From: Herbinix sp.
GTDB taxonomy: Bacteria; Bacillota; Clostridia; Lachnospirales; Lachnospiraceae
Length of the DNA: 44,002 bases
Assembly: GCA_029240245.1 (NCBI GenBank)
Contig: JARBTJ010000026.1
Span: 1-44,002, forward strand
Direction: 5' to 3'
This document shows, piece by piece, positions 1 through 8,333 of this stretch. The number at the start of each line of letters is the position of its first letter. Position 1 is the first letter of the stretch. The position numbers and the translations under genes are program-made. The notes beneath the pieces are model-generated. The model was not told the origin of the DNA. It saw nothing but the letters and a program-made list of their open reading frames with translations, and made no database searches.

Positions 1-1
1 T

Positions 2-1273
2 ATGGCTCCCGGCACAAACGGAACCATGCCTATGACTCCCGGTACTACAAGAACTACGCCTATGGCCCCTGGCACAAACGGAACCATGCCTATGACTCCA
101 GGTACTAATGGAACCATGCCTATGACTCCCGGTACTACGAGAACTACGCCTATGACTCCCGGTACCTCTACCGCCCCGGGTTCTCAACGGACCATGCCTA
201 TGACTCCAGGTACTACGAGAACTACGCCTATGACTCCCGGTGATCAACGAACGGCTCCTGGTAATGTGATTGGTGCTCCCAGAACAGCTCCATCTACACC
301 GGGCACTCCAAATATTACTACCCCAGGTACCCAAGGCGCTACTCCCGGAACTGCAGGAAACAGACAAGGCTCTATGCCCAGTACTCAGAATCTTTCTCAG
401 GGTAATATGAGTAATGGTCGAGGGACTATGCAAGGAACGCCTTATATCTACGGTACACCGCCAGAAAATCAGATGCAGCCGGGTACTAATGGCTCCATGA
501 CTATGCCTGGTATGCCTATGACTCCCGGTACCAACGGCTCCATGACCATGCCCGGTATGCCTATGACTCCCGGTACCAACGGCTCCATGACCATGCCCGG
601 TATGCCTATGACTCCCGGTACCAACGGCTCCATGACTATGCCCGGTATGCCTATGACTCCCGGTACCAACGGCTCCATGACTATGCCCGGTATGCCTATG
701 ACTCCCGGTACTAACGGCTCCATGACCATGCCTGGTATGCCTATGGCTCCCGGTACTAACGGCTCCATGACCATGCCCGGTATGCCTATGACTCCCGGTA
801 CTAACGGCTCCATGACTATGCCCGATATGAATTATCCTGAATATATGCAGAACTATATGTATATGCCGGGTGCAACTCCGTATACTGCACCGATGGGTAT
901 TCCATTACTTCCACTCTATGGCTATGATAATAGTGCTGACATTGACCATGATATTCAATATTTAAGACAGCTCTATCCGAATGTTGCAAAGCGGGTACAA
1001 AGAGAGATTGATAACGAATGCGATAAGTACGAATATGATGGAAGTGCAATGTTTGATGAATATCCTGACCGATTATTTTTAGAAAGAATTGTAGATCAAA
1101 TCTATGATCGGATTAAGGAAAACGAGGATGAAACACAGGTAGAAATGCAAGGATTTTATGGTTATCCCTCCAGACGTCGCCAAAGTTATCTTCGCGATAT
1201 TGTAACTCTATTATTACTTGGCGAATTAACGAACCGGAGAAGACGTTACCGTGGCAGAAGACGCTGGTTTTAA
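2..1273 (+). CDS. PGT/PGM-repeat low-complexity protein, 5' partial
   Basis: I do not recognise a named family. The reading frame is already inside low-complexity repeats at the window edge, so the gene probably begins upstream and the ATG at position 2 is unlikely to be the true start. Residues 1-130 are irregular PMTPGT(N/T) repeats rich in Pro, Gly, Thr and Met. Residues 160-275 are regular 15-residue repeats. From about residue 300 there is a non-repetitive acidic domain (IDHDIQYLRQLYP... to about residue 385), and the protein ends in a very basic tail (NRRRRYRGRRRWF). No cysteines and no membrane segment are visible. A Gly/Pro/Met repeat followed by a small folded domain and an Arg-rich end would suit a spore-coat or other structural surface protein, but that is inference. 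The gene faces the YwmB-like gene and ends before a strong hairpin at 1297-1346. Confidence 0.7.
   Translation: MAPGTNGTMPMTPGTTRTTPMAPGTNGTMPMTPGTNGTMPMTPGTTRTTPMTPGTSTAPGSQRTMPMTPGTTRTTPMTPGDQRTAPGNVIGAPRTAPSTPGTPNITTPGTQGATPGTAGNRQGSMPSTQNLSQGNMSNGRGTMQGTPYIYGTPPENQMQPGTNGSMTMPGMPMTPGTNGSMTMPGMPMTPGTNGSMTMPGMPMTPGTNGSMTMPGMPMTPGTNGSMTMPGMPMTPGTNGSMTMPGMPMAPGTNGSMTMPGMPMTPGTNGSMTMPDMNYPEYMQNYMYMPGATPYTAPMGIPLLPLYGYDNSADIDHDIQYLRQLYPNVAKRVQREIDNECDKYEYDGSAMFDEYPDRLFLERIVDQIYDRIKENEDETQVEMQGFYGYPSRRRQSYLRDIVTLLLLGELTNRRRRYRGRRRWF
482..826 (+). repeat. 45-bp in-frame tandem repeat, about 8 copies
   Basis: The unit starts GGTAC(C/T)AA(C/T)GGCTCC and recurs at 482, 527, 572, 617, 662, 707, 752 and 797, exactly 45 bp apart; the last copy diverges after about 826. 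It encodes a 15-residue unit GTNGSMTMPGMPMTP. Copies differ almost only at silent third positions, which points to recent duplication with selection on the protein. Copy-number variation between strains is likely. Confidence 0.95.
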
Positions 1274-1296
1274 TTCTCATGATTTTGTCATATAAT

Positions 1297-1346
1297 GGCT
1301 GCTGCAATTAAAAAGCTTTCAGCTTTCTTCCCTAACTGCAGCAGCC
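1297..1346. terminator. Bidirectional hairpin between convergent genes
   Basis: GGCTGCTGCA (1297-1306) pairs perfectly with TGCAGCAGCC (1337-1346). It lies 23 bp past the end of the repeat protein and 38 bp before the end of the convergent YwmB-like gene. A short T-rich stretch (TGTTTCC) follows on the plus strand. The position fits a shared terminator. Confidence 0.65.
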
Positions 1347-1384
1347 TGTTTCCTAACCTATCATCTTTATAACACAAATAACAC

Positions 1385-2197
1385 TTACCAGTTATGGTTT
1401 AATATCGGTGTGGCAAGTGTAACCTTTGTACGGTTGGTTAACTCATTATAAGTAATTGCAATTTGAATGTTTACCTTATATCCGTTTGATACGATATATT
1501 CATTTAATAAACCAGTATACGCATATACCGTATATAAGTCTCCTTCATCATATTCTATTGCCTTTTTCCCCTGTAACTCATCTACCAGAAGAGAAACAAT
1601 ATCATTTTTTTCTGCCGCAGTAAGACTACCTTCATAAGTGCCGTCAAACTGCATCGTTATCTGTTGATAATTTACACCTAGCTTTTCTAGCGCATTTTCT
1701 ATTTTACTCTTATATCGGTCTATGCTTTCTATACTTTTTGAGATACCCAGCCTTACGATAATATAATGCTTCGTTTTTACAGCAGCATCTTCTTCCTGCT
1801 CAATACTCACCACTTTTATTTCTGAGGTCGCCTGCTTTGCTTTCTTATAGTAATAATACTCCGTCCGGACGCCTTCCTTGTCCACTTTGATTTCCCTGTC
1901 AATTTCAAGTCCAATGGCATCTGCAAGGCTTTCTATTATACTTTTTTTATCTTCCTCACTTAAAAAGCCCCCACTATACTCTGCAATAACTTCAATACTG
2001 CTTTGCATTTCTTCTGCATTGCTTTTTACAAAGGCTTCCGTAATTCTAAGCTCTTCATGGAATACCCTATTAACAATTACCTGGGTCACTACTGCAAGCC
2101 ATAGAACAACCACCATATATAAAGTTATTTTTGTTCGCTTCAGTGAAAAAATGTGTTTTATTGTATCTAAAAAATATGCTAATTTTGCATTATTCAA
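1385..2197 (-). CDS. YwmB-like membrane-anchored protein (DUF1779/TATA-box-binding-like fold)
   Basis: A 270-residue protein with one N-terminal membrane segment (about residues 24-43, TLYMVVVLWLAVVTQVIVNRV after a basic stretch), so the rest should lie outside the membrane. The outer part has two similar halves, each with a long helix and strands. The second half (about 190-266, NDIVSLLVDELQG ... IQIAITYNELTNRTKVTLATPIL) resembles the YwmB family of Firmicutes, whose molecular role is not established. The start ATG has an in-frame stop two codons upstream. The nearest ribosome site (GGAGGG) is unusually far, about 17 bases away, so initiation may be weak or structure-dependent. It is transcribed divergently from the DUF402 gene. 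The family call is moderately secure; the function is unknown. Confidence 0.6.
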   Translation of the reverse strand: MNNAKLAYFLDTIKHIFSLKRTKITLYMVVVLWLAVVTQVIVNRVFHEELRITEAFVKSNAEEMQSSIEVIAEYSGGFLSEEDKKSIIESLADAIGLEIDREIKVDKEGVRTEYYYYKKAKQATSEIKVVSIEQEEDAAVKTKHYIIVRLGISKSIESIDRYKSKIENALEKLGVNYQQITMQFDGTYEGSLTAAEKNDIVSLLVDELQGKKAIEYDEGDLYTVYAYTGLLNEYIVSNGYKVNIQIAITYNELTNRTKVTLATPILNHNW

Positions 2198-2274
2198 TTA
2201 AAATCACCCTCCATTTTCTAGGTTTACTAATTGTTTACCTCATAGTTTTCCCCAAAAACGAAGATTTATTCTTT

Positions 2275-2315
2275 CCATGAAATATACTATACATCACAAT
2301 ATTTCATGGTATAAT
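2275..2315 (+). promoter_or_regulatory. Perfect palindrome abutting an extended -10 promoter
   Basis: CCATGAAATAT (2275-2285) and ATATTTCATGG (2299-2309) are perfect 11-bp inverted repeats around a 13-bp spacer. The second arm runs straight into TATAAT (2310-2315), and the preceding TGG makes an extended -10. No good -35 is present. This arrangement fits an operator for the DUF402 gene at 2404. It could also form a hairpin only in transcripts starting further upstream. Confidence 0.55.
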
Positions 2316-2403
2316 AGAAACAACTAACGAACGAATTATCTATTTTTCTTATCTTCATCTACTAGCACATAAGTCTATCAAATAAATTTAGGAGGGATAT
2401 GAT

Positions 2404-2904
2404 ATGACCTCACCGGCACTTTTTCGAAGACGCTATATACCGGATGAACTTATTCCGTTAAAGGATGATCTCCTGTTGGTTCAAGAGGAAACCCTGATCA
2501 TAACGAAATGGAACACCTTGCATCCCCGCAAGGATATTTCCCATGGTGTATCCGCTTATTTTATGGATAAAGGCTATAAAGTAAGCAAAATTTATGACAG
2601 CAATCATCGCGTTGTATATTGGTATTGTGATATGATACAAATAAAAAAAGACCCTAATACAAATACCATCATCTTCGAAGATTTACTCGTCGATGTCATT
2701 CTCTACGAAGACGGTTCTATTCATATAATGGATCTTAATGAATTGTCGGATGCGCTGGAATTAAAACTGGTCACCCAGGCGGAAGTTGCTTACGCACTGC
2801 GCACTTTGGACAGCTTATTAAAAATCATTTATCAGGGAAAATTTCATACCCTGCAGACTCCGATCCTACAGGCGGAAACGAACTATTCCTCCTCCAACAT
2901 CTGA
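2404..2904 (+). CDS. DUF402 domain protein
   Basis: A 166-residue soluble protein that matches the DUF402 family in layout. The core has several strands (RVVYWYCDMIQIKK, TIIFEDLLVDVILYEDGSIHIMDLNEL) followed by two helices (ALELKLVTQAEVAYALRTLDSLLKIIYQG). Family members include Ntdp-type nucleoside di-/triphosphatases and FomD; here the substrate is unknown. The acidic residues usual for metal binding are visible in the FEDLLVDVILYEDG stretch. The start has a clear site, AGGAGGG, about 7 bases upstream. The last 22 bp overlap the 3' end of convergent rpiB. Regulation may use the 2275-2309 palindrome. Confidence 0.75.
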   Translation: MTSPALFRRRYIPDELIPLKDDLLLVQEETLIITKWNTLHPRKDISHGVSAYFMDKGYKVSKIYDSNHRVVYWYCDMIQIKKDPNTNTIIFEDLLVDVILYEDGSIHIMDLNELSDALELKLVTQAEVAYALRTLDSLLKIIYQGKFHTLQTPILQAETNYSSSNI

Positions 2905-3314
2905 ATTCTGCGTTCATGCCTTTCTTCTCCGGAAAATTCCGTGCTAAAAAAAGTCTCAACAATTTTAAGTGCATGTCCTACACCAATTACTCTTGCTCCC
3001 ATGACCAGAATATTAGCATTATTATGAAGTCTGGTTGCCTCAGCACTGAAGCAGTCATGACATAAAGCTGCACGGATTCCCTTCATTTTATTTGCTGCTA
3101 TGGAAATACCAATTCCTGTACCACAAATTAAAATACCTTTGTCGCATTCTTTCTTTTGTATTGCTCTTCCGACTGCCTTGGCATATTCCGGATAATCGCT
3201 GGAGCTCACATCACCACAGCCATAATCCTTATAAGCAATACCTTCTTTTTCCATGAATTCGATAATTGCCATCTTTAATTGATACCCTGTATGGTCATTT
3301 CCAATTGCTATCAT
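2883..3314 (-). CDS. rpiB: Ribose-5-phosphate isomerase B
   Basis: A cytoplasmic sugar-phosphate isomerase (LacAB/RpiB family) that interconverts ribose 5-phosphate and ribulose 5-phosphate in the pentose phosphate pathway. The length of 143 residues is normal. Visible family features are the N-terminal IAIGNDHTGYQLK with the Asp-His pair, the motif GILICGTGIGISIAANK carrying the catalytic Cys, and the C-terminal ...HERRIQML. It is downstream of the arginine phosphatase and tsaC, the same order as ywlC-ywlE-ywlF in Bacillus subtilis, so it is probably cotranscribed with them. Allose- or galactose-6-phosphate isomerase is possible in this family, but the context supports RpiB. Confidence 0.9.
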   Translation of the reverse strand: MIAIGNDHTGYQLKMAIIEFMEKEGIAYKDYGCGDVSSSDYPEYAKAVGRAIQKKECDKGILICGTGIGISIAANKMKGIRAALCHDCFSAEATRLHNNANILVMGARVIGVGHALKIVETFFSTEFSGEERHERRIQMLEEE

Positions 3315-3383
3315 TTGATTACCTCCATTTCGTAATTACAAGCTGCATCTCTACGTCATAATTTTTAACATATCAAAAGTACT

Positions 3384-3833
3384 TCATTCCTCATTTAATT
3401 TATAAATCGTCTTTTTAACTAAACGAGCCAGTTCTCCGTAACATTCTTCATAATCAACCAGGGTACCGCCGTAAGGATCAACCACATCCCCAATTTCACC
3501 TGCAAATTCCTTTATTGTATAAACATCTTTTGCATCGGCGAAGGTTTCGTATACTTTCTTTTTCTGGTTAGCAGTCATAGTCAAAATCAATGTACTGTCA
3601 TCGATATCGGAAGACTTAAGACCTTTGGCAACATGATTTTTCAACTCCAAATCATGCTTACTTAAGACAATTTCTGTTTTTGGATTCATCGGTTCACTAA
3701 ATAGCACCACCAGTCCTCTGGAAATCACTTTCCGATCGCTTACTCGCTCTTGATTTTTATAAATAGCCTCCGCCATTGGGCTTCGGCAAGTATTACCGGT
3801 ACAAACAAATATTAGCTTATTATATTTCCCCAT
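3384..3833 (-). CDS. ywlE: Protein-arginine phosphatase (YwlE-type low-molecular-weight phosphatase)
   Basis: A 149-residue low-molecular-weight phosphatase. The P-loop CTGNTCRSP (residues 11-19) has Thr where tyrosine phosphatases usually have Ile. This residue distinguishes YwlE-type arginine phosphatases, which remove phosphoarginine added by the McsB kinase. The catalytic acid loop is visible as VVDPYGG at about residue 117. The gene lies between tsaC and rpiB as in Bacillus. YwlE/McsB act with the ClpC degradation pathway, and a MecA adaptor for ClpC is encoded 7 kb away; mcsB itself is not in this window. Arginine specificity is inferred from the P-loop and gene order. Confidence 0.85.
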   Translation of the reverse strand: MGKYNKLIFVCTGNTCRSPMAEAIYKNQERVSDRKVISRGLVVLFSEPMNPKTEIVLSKHDLELKNHVAKGLKSSDIDDSTLILTMTANQKKKVYETFADAKDVYTIKEFAGEIGDVVDPYGGTLVDYEECYGELARLVKKTIYKLNEE

Positions 3834-3966
3834 TGTTACATCCTCCGAATTTTAAGAGTGAACGTCACCGTCTCATGGAATTTCTCCCGGTTGATAACGG
3901 ACTGTCACCCTTAAGTTTCTTTATAAATACCTTCCAGACTCGGTATTTATTCATTATTATTTGGTA

Positions 3967-5022
3967 TTAATCTATATTCACCACTTTATATCCTGCTGCC
4001 TTTAACAGCCGATTCATAATCGCTTGTCCCAAGCGGTTATCGGCAAAACTTTCCGAATAAATATATGCCGTATGCATATCATCAAACGCCCGAAGGATTT
4101 CATACAATCCTGCGGCTATGGATGCTTCATCCCACCTGGAACCTAAGGTTTTAACCGTTCCATATGGATAATAAGGCTTTGTCTCTTCGGTTGCTATGAT
4201 GCCTACGCTCTCACCGGCCTCCTGCTTACTCTGTGCCTCCCGGTTAATAGCTTTTATCACCGCTTTGGTGTCTCCTTCATAAATAGTCAGGCAACCCTCA
4301 GGTGCATAATGCCGATATTTCATCCCGGGTGCTTTCGGAACCAGGTCCATTTCCGGTTTCATAAGTATCGCCGGGTCGTATTGTATAAAAGGAATCACAT
4401 GTTCAAGCATTTCAAGGGTTATAAAGCCCGGCCTTAAAATCATAGGTGTTGGTCCGGTTAAATCAACGATGGTGGATTCCAGCCCTAAGGTTGCTCTCCC
4501 CCCATCTATAATCATATCAATTTTATCCTTCATGTCGTTTATAACATGCTCTGCTTGGGTGGGGCTGGGCTTTCCTGAAATATTAGCACTGGGTGCTGCC
4601 ACAAACACGCCAGCTTGTGCAATTAGATCCCTTGCTATCTTATTTGCGGGAAGGCGTATCCCCACCGTATCCAAACCACCTGTTGTACTGTAAGGAACGA
4701 CTTCATTTTTCTTTAAAATCATGGTCAGGGGCCCAGGCCAGAAAACATTAGCCAACCGGTAGGCTTCCTCAGGAATATCCACTGCTAGCTTTTCCATATC
4801 CTTCACATCTGCTATATGCACAATGAGTGGATTATCGGACGGTCTTCCCTTTGCTTCATATATTTTATGTGCAGCCTTTGAATCCAAAGCATCGGCACCA
4901 AGACCATAAACCGTCTCGGTCGGAAATGCAACCAGTCTGCCGCTACGTAAATACTCTGCAGCCTGGTCTAATTCATCTGCCCTTAATTTCTCGGCATCTA
5001 CTTTTATAATTATGGTGTTCAT
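3967..5022 (-). CDS. tsaC: Threonylcarbamoyl-AMP synthase (Sua5/YwlC type)
   Basis: Makes L-threonylcarbamoyl-AMP from threonine, bicarbonate and ATP for the t6A modification of ANN-decoding tRNAs. At 351 residues it is the long Sua5 type. The YrdC domain covers about residues 14-200 (GRLVAFPTETVYGLGADA; KGRPSDNPLIVHI; FVAAPSANISGKPSPT; STIVDL), and a linker and Sua5 domain follow (about 235-349, APGMKYRHYAPEG onward). The start ATG has a GGAGT site. A good promoter lies at 5059-5087. A 133-bp gap separates it from the phosphatase gene and holds a 9-bp hairpin (3923-3931 with 3942-3950) without a T-run, so read-through into the downstream genes is likely. Confidence 0.93.
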   Translation of the reverse strand: MNTIIIKVDAEKLRADELDQAAEYLRSGRLVAFPTETVYGLGADALDSKAAHKIYEAKGRPSDNPLIVHIADVKDMEKLAVDIPEEAYRLANVFWPGPLTMILKKNEVVPYSTTGGLDTVGIRLPANKIARDLIAQAGVFVAAPSANISGKPSPTQAEHVINDMKDKIDMIIDGGRATLGLESTIVDLTGPTPMILRPGFITLEMLEHVIPFIQYDPAILMKPEMDLVPKAPGMKYRHYAPEGCLTIYEGDTKAVIKAINREAQSKQEAGESVGIIATEETKPYYPYGTVKTLGSRWDEASIAAGLYEILRAFDDMHTAYIYSESFADNRLGQAIMNRLLKAAGYKVVNID

Positions 5023-5058
5023 ATCAAATTACTCCTTGAAGCTTTCATCAGTCCAACC

Positions 5059-5087
5059 ATTATATCACAATCGTTGATAAATGCAAA
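5059..5087 (-). promoter_or_regulatory. Sigma-A-type promoter of tsaC operon
   Basis: On the minus strand TTTGCA (5082-5087), a 17-bp spacer and TATAAT (5059-5064), with TGA in front of the -10 (extended -10). It lies about 37 bp upstream of the tsaC start and probably drives tsaC, the arginine phosphatase and rpiB. Confidence 0.7.
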
Positions 5088-5132
5088 CCCCAGGCTTTCT
5101 CCTCCGAATAATACGTTTTCTTTTCTATCCCA

Positions 5133-5846
5133 TCATTCGATACCCACGGTATTTATAAATTTCATGATACCCAGATGAATGCCCCAGGCCATTTTCTCCT
5201 GATACTCCTCATCGGTCAATAATGTGGCCTCGTTTACGTTAGACATATAGCCGCATTCTACAATCACCAGGGTACATTCTGACTTTTTCAGCATAAAATA
5301 ATTACTGTTTGATTTCGCTTTTCTATGATTACCATCCTTTATAGTTTCCTTCAGCTGCGCCTGAATGATTTCCGCCAGTTTTTTCCCTTTTTCTGACTGT
5401 ACATGGTAGAATACTTGGGCTCCCTTCACATACTCTTCGCTGAAACTGTTTTGGTGAATACTAACCGCTAAATCTGCACCTGAGGATTTAATCATCTCAA
5501 GTCTTTTATTTAAGTCCGCATTCTTTTTATTTCGATCCGTTTCCGAATACAGCCCGACATCCTCTTCCCGTGTCATAACTACTTTAATATCATTTTGCTC
5601 TAATAAATCTTTTAACTTAAAGGCGATACTTAAGTTTATATCCTTTTCCAGTGCATTATTTACTCCTACTTTACCGGGATCCCTCCCGCCGTGACCAGGA
5701 TCAATTACAATGATTAGCTGTTCCTTCTCTGCGATCTCCCTTTGAGGATGAAATATATTTTTCATTACCTTAATTGACTCTTTTGAGGTAAGAATACTAG
5801 CCATTAATATTAATACCAGAAAAATAATACTGAAATATTTTTTCAT
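5133..5846 (-). CDS. cwlD: N-acetylmuramoyl-L-alanine amidase, CwlD-like
   Basis: An Amidase_3 enzyme of 237 residues with an N-terminal signal/anchor segment (about 5-22). Zinc ligands and catalytic residues are visible: His in IVIDPGHGGRDPG (about residue 52), a Glu in NALEKDINLS, His in AVSIHQNSF, and the late Glu in TLVIVECGYMSN. This size and form match CwlD, which removes peptide side chains during muramic-delta-lactam formation in spore cortex peptidoglycan. It acts outside the membrane in the forespore compartment. The adjacent GH18 gene on the same strand may be another spore-envelope factor. A vegetative amidase of the same family is a less likely alternative. Confidence 0.8.
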   Translation of the reverse strand: MKKYFSIIFLVLILMASILTSKESIKVMKNIFHPQREIAEKEQLIIVIDPGHGGRDPGKVGVNNALEKDINLSIAFKLKDLLEQNDIKVVMTREEDVGLYSETDRNKKNADLNKRLEMIKSSGADLAVSIHQNSFSEEYVKGAQVFYHVQSEKGKKLAEIIQAQLKETIKDGNHRKAKSNSNYFMLKKSECTLVIVECGYMSNVNEATLLTDEEYQEKMAWGIHLGIMKFINTVGIE

Positions 5847-5991
5847 ATGATATAACTTCCCAGCGACATATTCTATACATCTTATGAAGAGAATTTATAT
5901 CCTATTCGCCTAGTTTCAATTATTCTGAATCGTTAATCCGGACCTAAGAAACCAACGAAGCTTATCTTATCGATAATCTTAAATCATTACC

Positions 5992-7698
5992 TCAATTAAG
6001 GTACCGCAGTATTACATCCCATACGCTCTGTTTTTCAAGACCAAGCTTCCATGCAGCAATGCCTGCTACATCAGCATTATATATCACCTTCATCTTTTCT
6101 TCGATCGACTTTTCTTCTTCCTGCCAAATCTTATAGATTGCATCATCCTTTTCATATTGCGCATAGTAGCACCCATAAGTTGCATCCCATTTTGGCTCAA
6201 CCCCATTTTCCTTCAGAAGATTTGCAGCGTTAGTCATAGCATGACTACTGGCGCTAATCTCTCCGTCCTTTGTTTCCTTCCACAACCTCGTATAGAACGG
6301 AATGGCTATAATTGTTTTTTCTTTTGGTACCATCGTCAGAATATTGGTAACCGCATCATTAACAAACCCAATGGATGCCACCGGACCTGCCTCATCAAAA
6401 GCGGGGGTATATTCATCATAAGCCATTACTACAACATAATCGATTATTTTTCCCTGCTCTTCCCTGTCATAAAATTTATTATATGGAGCCGGAACATAAT
6501 TATCTACGGAAAGAACAATACCGTTATTCCTGCATTTAACAGAGAGTTCCCTTAAAAATTGAATATAATGTTCGGCTGTATCCTCGGTTATTTTCTCAAA
6601 ATCAATGTTAATCCCATTCAATTTATATTCGATCGCAGCTTCTACAAGTGCATTGGATAATGTCTCCCGACTTGATGTATGGGAAAAAAGATCAAACTTG
6701 CTGACATCCGGATTAAAATCATCCACCAGCGCCCAAACCTCCAAGCCCAGACTCTTGGCCTTTTCCACATATTTCTTAGAAGCAAACGAAGAAATAGTGC
6801 CTGATGCATCATTAATACTGAACCAGGTTGGTGATACAACATTCACCATTTTTGTCTCACTGATTAAATCCTCCAGGTTATCAGCTTCATCATTGTCAAA
6901 AACCTGATGGAAGACCATGTTGATCTTCTCCTGTCTGGTTTGAGATGTATAGACAGGCTCCTGATAGGAACTGACAAGCGATTTATAAAAAGAATCTATT
7001 ACATTCGAATTCTTAACATATCCAATGATTCCGTCCTCGGTCATAACCTTGGAAAAGCCTTTTCTTGGTGCTTCCTCCATGTCTACATACATCAGGCTGT
7101 CACCTGCAACCATTTGCTTAAGAACAGGACTTTTAATACTTGCATCAAAACGCAGCTGTGTATTTTTACTTACCTCGGTATATAAATAGTCGCCCCACAA
7201 ATAATTCACCACGATACGACTTGGATCACCATAATATTCAAAGGTCAAATCAGAATACTTTTGTACAAAATCCAAAGCGATATAAACCTGATCCACGAAT
7301 ACCCTTACAATCTGGTAATCTACAGATGAATTGGTTTTAATCATACTTTTGGTTATGGTATATTTATTGCTTCCGGCTTCTGCCTGCAGTATTTCGTCCG
7401 GTGTTGTATAGGTTAGAATATTTTCATTATAATCCCAATAAAATCTATGATTAAAATACTCTACAATCGTATCATAATCCAGATAAATTTCCCCGTCGAT
7501 TAATCTACCCTTTTTCTCATATATTTCATTTTGAAGTATGACCAATACCTCTGATTCCTCTACTTGATAATAATCCATGAGCGGCATTACTTCATTGCTG
7601 GGAGTCAGTTTTTTGGTTATTATTACTCCCAAAGCGATCACTATGATTAATATGACTGCTGCTGTTCCACTGATTGCTATAATTGATCTCTTATCCAT
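5992..7698 (-). CDS. Membrane-anchored SH3/GH18-family glycosidase-like protein
   Basis: A 568-residue protein with an N-terminal membrane anchor (about 4-27, IIAISGTAAVILIIVIALGVII). Next comes a region like the copper-amine-oxidase N-terminal/stalk domain (about 60-165), a bacterial SH3 domain (about 170-235, NTQLRFDASIKSPVLKQMV ... GIIGYVK), then a GH18 barrel (about 265-565). The GH18 motif reads NGINIDFE, so the catalytic Glu and its Asp partner are kept, but the usual first Asp is Asn. YaaH/YdhD-like GH18 proteins act on peptidoglycan or spore cortex, which fits the neighbouring cwlD. I chose the ATG at 7698, which has GGAG at good spacing, over one four codons upstream with a poor site. 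Confidence 0.78.
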   Translation of the reverse strand: MDKRSIIAISGTAAVILIIVIALGVIITKKLTPSNEVMPLMDYYQVEESEVLVILQNEIYEKKGRLIDGEIYLDYDTIVEYFNHRFYWDYNENILTYTTPDEILQAEAGSNKYTITKSMIKTNSSVDYQIVRVFVDQVYIALDFVQKYSDLTFEYYGDPSRIVVNYLWGDYLYTEVSKNTQLRFDASIKSPVLKQMVAGDSLMYVDMEEAPRKGFSKVMTEDGIIGYVKNSNVIDSFYKSLVSSYQEPVYTSQTRQEKINMVFHQVFDNDEADNLEDLISETKMVNVVSPTWFSINDASGTISSFASKKYVEKAKSLGLEVWALVDDFNPDVSKFDLFSHTSSRETLSNALVEAAIEYKLNGINIDFEKITEDTAEHYIQFLRELSVKCRNNGIVLSVDNYVPAPYNKFYDREEQGKIIDYVVVMAYDEYTPAFDEAGPVASIGFVNDAVTNILTMVPKEKTIIAIPFYTRLWKETKDGEISASSHAMTNAANLLKENGVEPKWDATYGCYYAQYEKDDAIYKIWQEEEKSIEEKMKVIYNADVAGIAAWKLGLEKQSVWDVILRYLN

Positions 7699-7910
7699 AA
7701 AAATCTCCATTCTGCCAAAACACCGCGAATTTAGGTTTCAGCACAAATTTACCGTGTGAATATCCTGATTTTTGCCGCTTTTGCTATTCTTCCAATGGCC
7801 CGCATGCTTAGCGGGACTATTCACACTTACTCCTCCCGCCTGGTTTACTATATTATAGCATCTATTTTTATTATCGTCATTACTAAATTTCGACTTATTA
7901 ACTCAAAAAC

Positions 7911-7943
7911 AGGAAGCTTACGGTTTTTGTCCGCAAGCTTCCT
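7911..7943 (-). terminator. Intrinsic terminator, minus strand
   Basis: AGGAAGCTTACGG (7911-7923) pairs with CCGCAAGCTTCCT (7931-7943) with one mismatch and a 7-base loop. On the minus strand it is followed by GTTTTTGAG. It lies 390 bp beyond the stand-alone MinD-like gene and upstream of the GH18 gene, so it separates the two units. Confidence 0.75.
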
Positions 7944-8333
7944 GTAAGTGATTGCATTATCTTCACAGAGTATCTTAATACCTGTTGTATTACAAAAGGC
8001 AGCCGATATTTGAGGATATCTATCGACAGTTCTTACATAATAAGAAGCAACAAAATGACCGAAAAAATATAGAGGGTTTTTTAAGTTCGGGTTAGCCTAA
8101 TATGTAGTCACTGTCTGAATATTTCCTAATTTCATTTTACTTATAAAACTGTAATATTGATTAAACTGCTTTTTCCTGAACTCTATTTTGTTTCAGATGC
8201 GGTATATGTCTGTATGTGAGATAAGAGGTACCAACACATTATTAAAATGTAATAGTGATATCGGATAAGAAGGCCATTTGTGATATGTTAAACTTATCCT
8301 CACCAGTCTCAGGAACAAACAACTACTCTCCTA
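7944..8333. other. 390-bp stretch without a recognisable gene
   Basis: I see no open frame with a ribosome site, no RNA gene and no strong repeat. Stops are frequent in all frames. It would be the 3' untranslated tail of the kinase/MinD-like operon if transcription continues to the 7911-7943 terminator. Confidence 0.5.

Noticed and set aside
469-813. Antisense 114-codon frame through the 45-bp repeats
   Set aside because: It is open only because the repeat unit is a multiple of 3; no ribosome site or non-repetitive domain.
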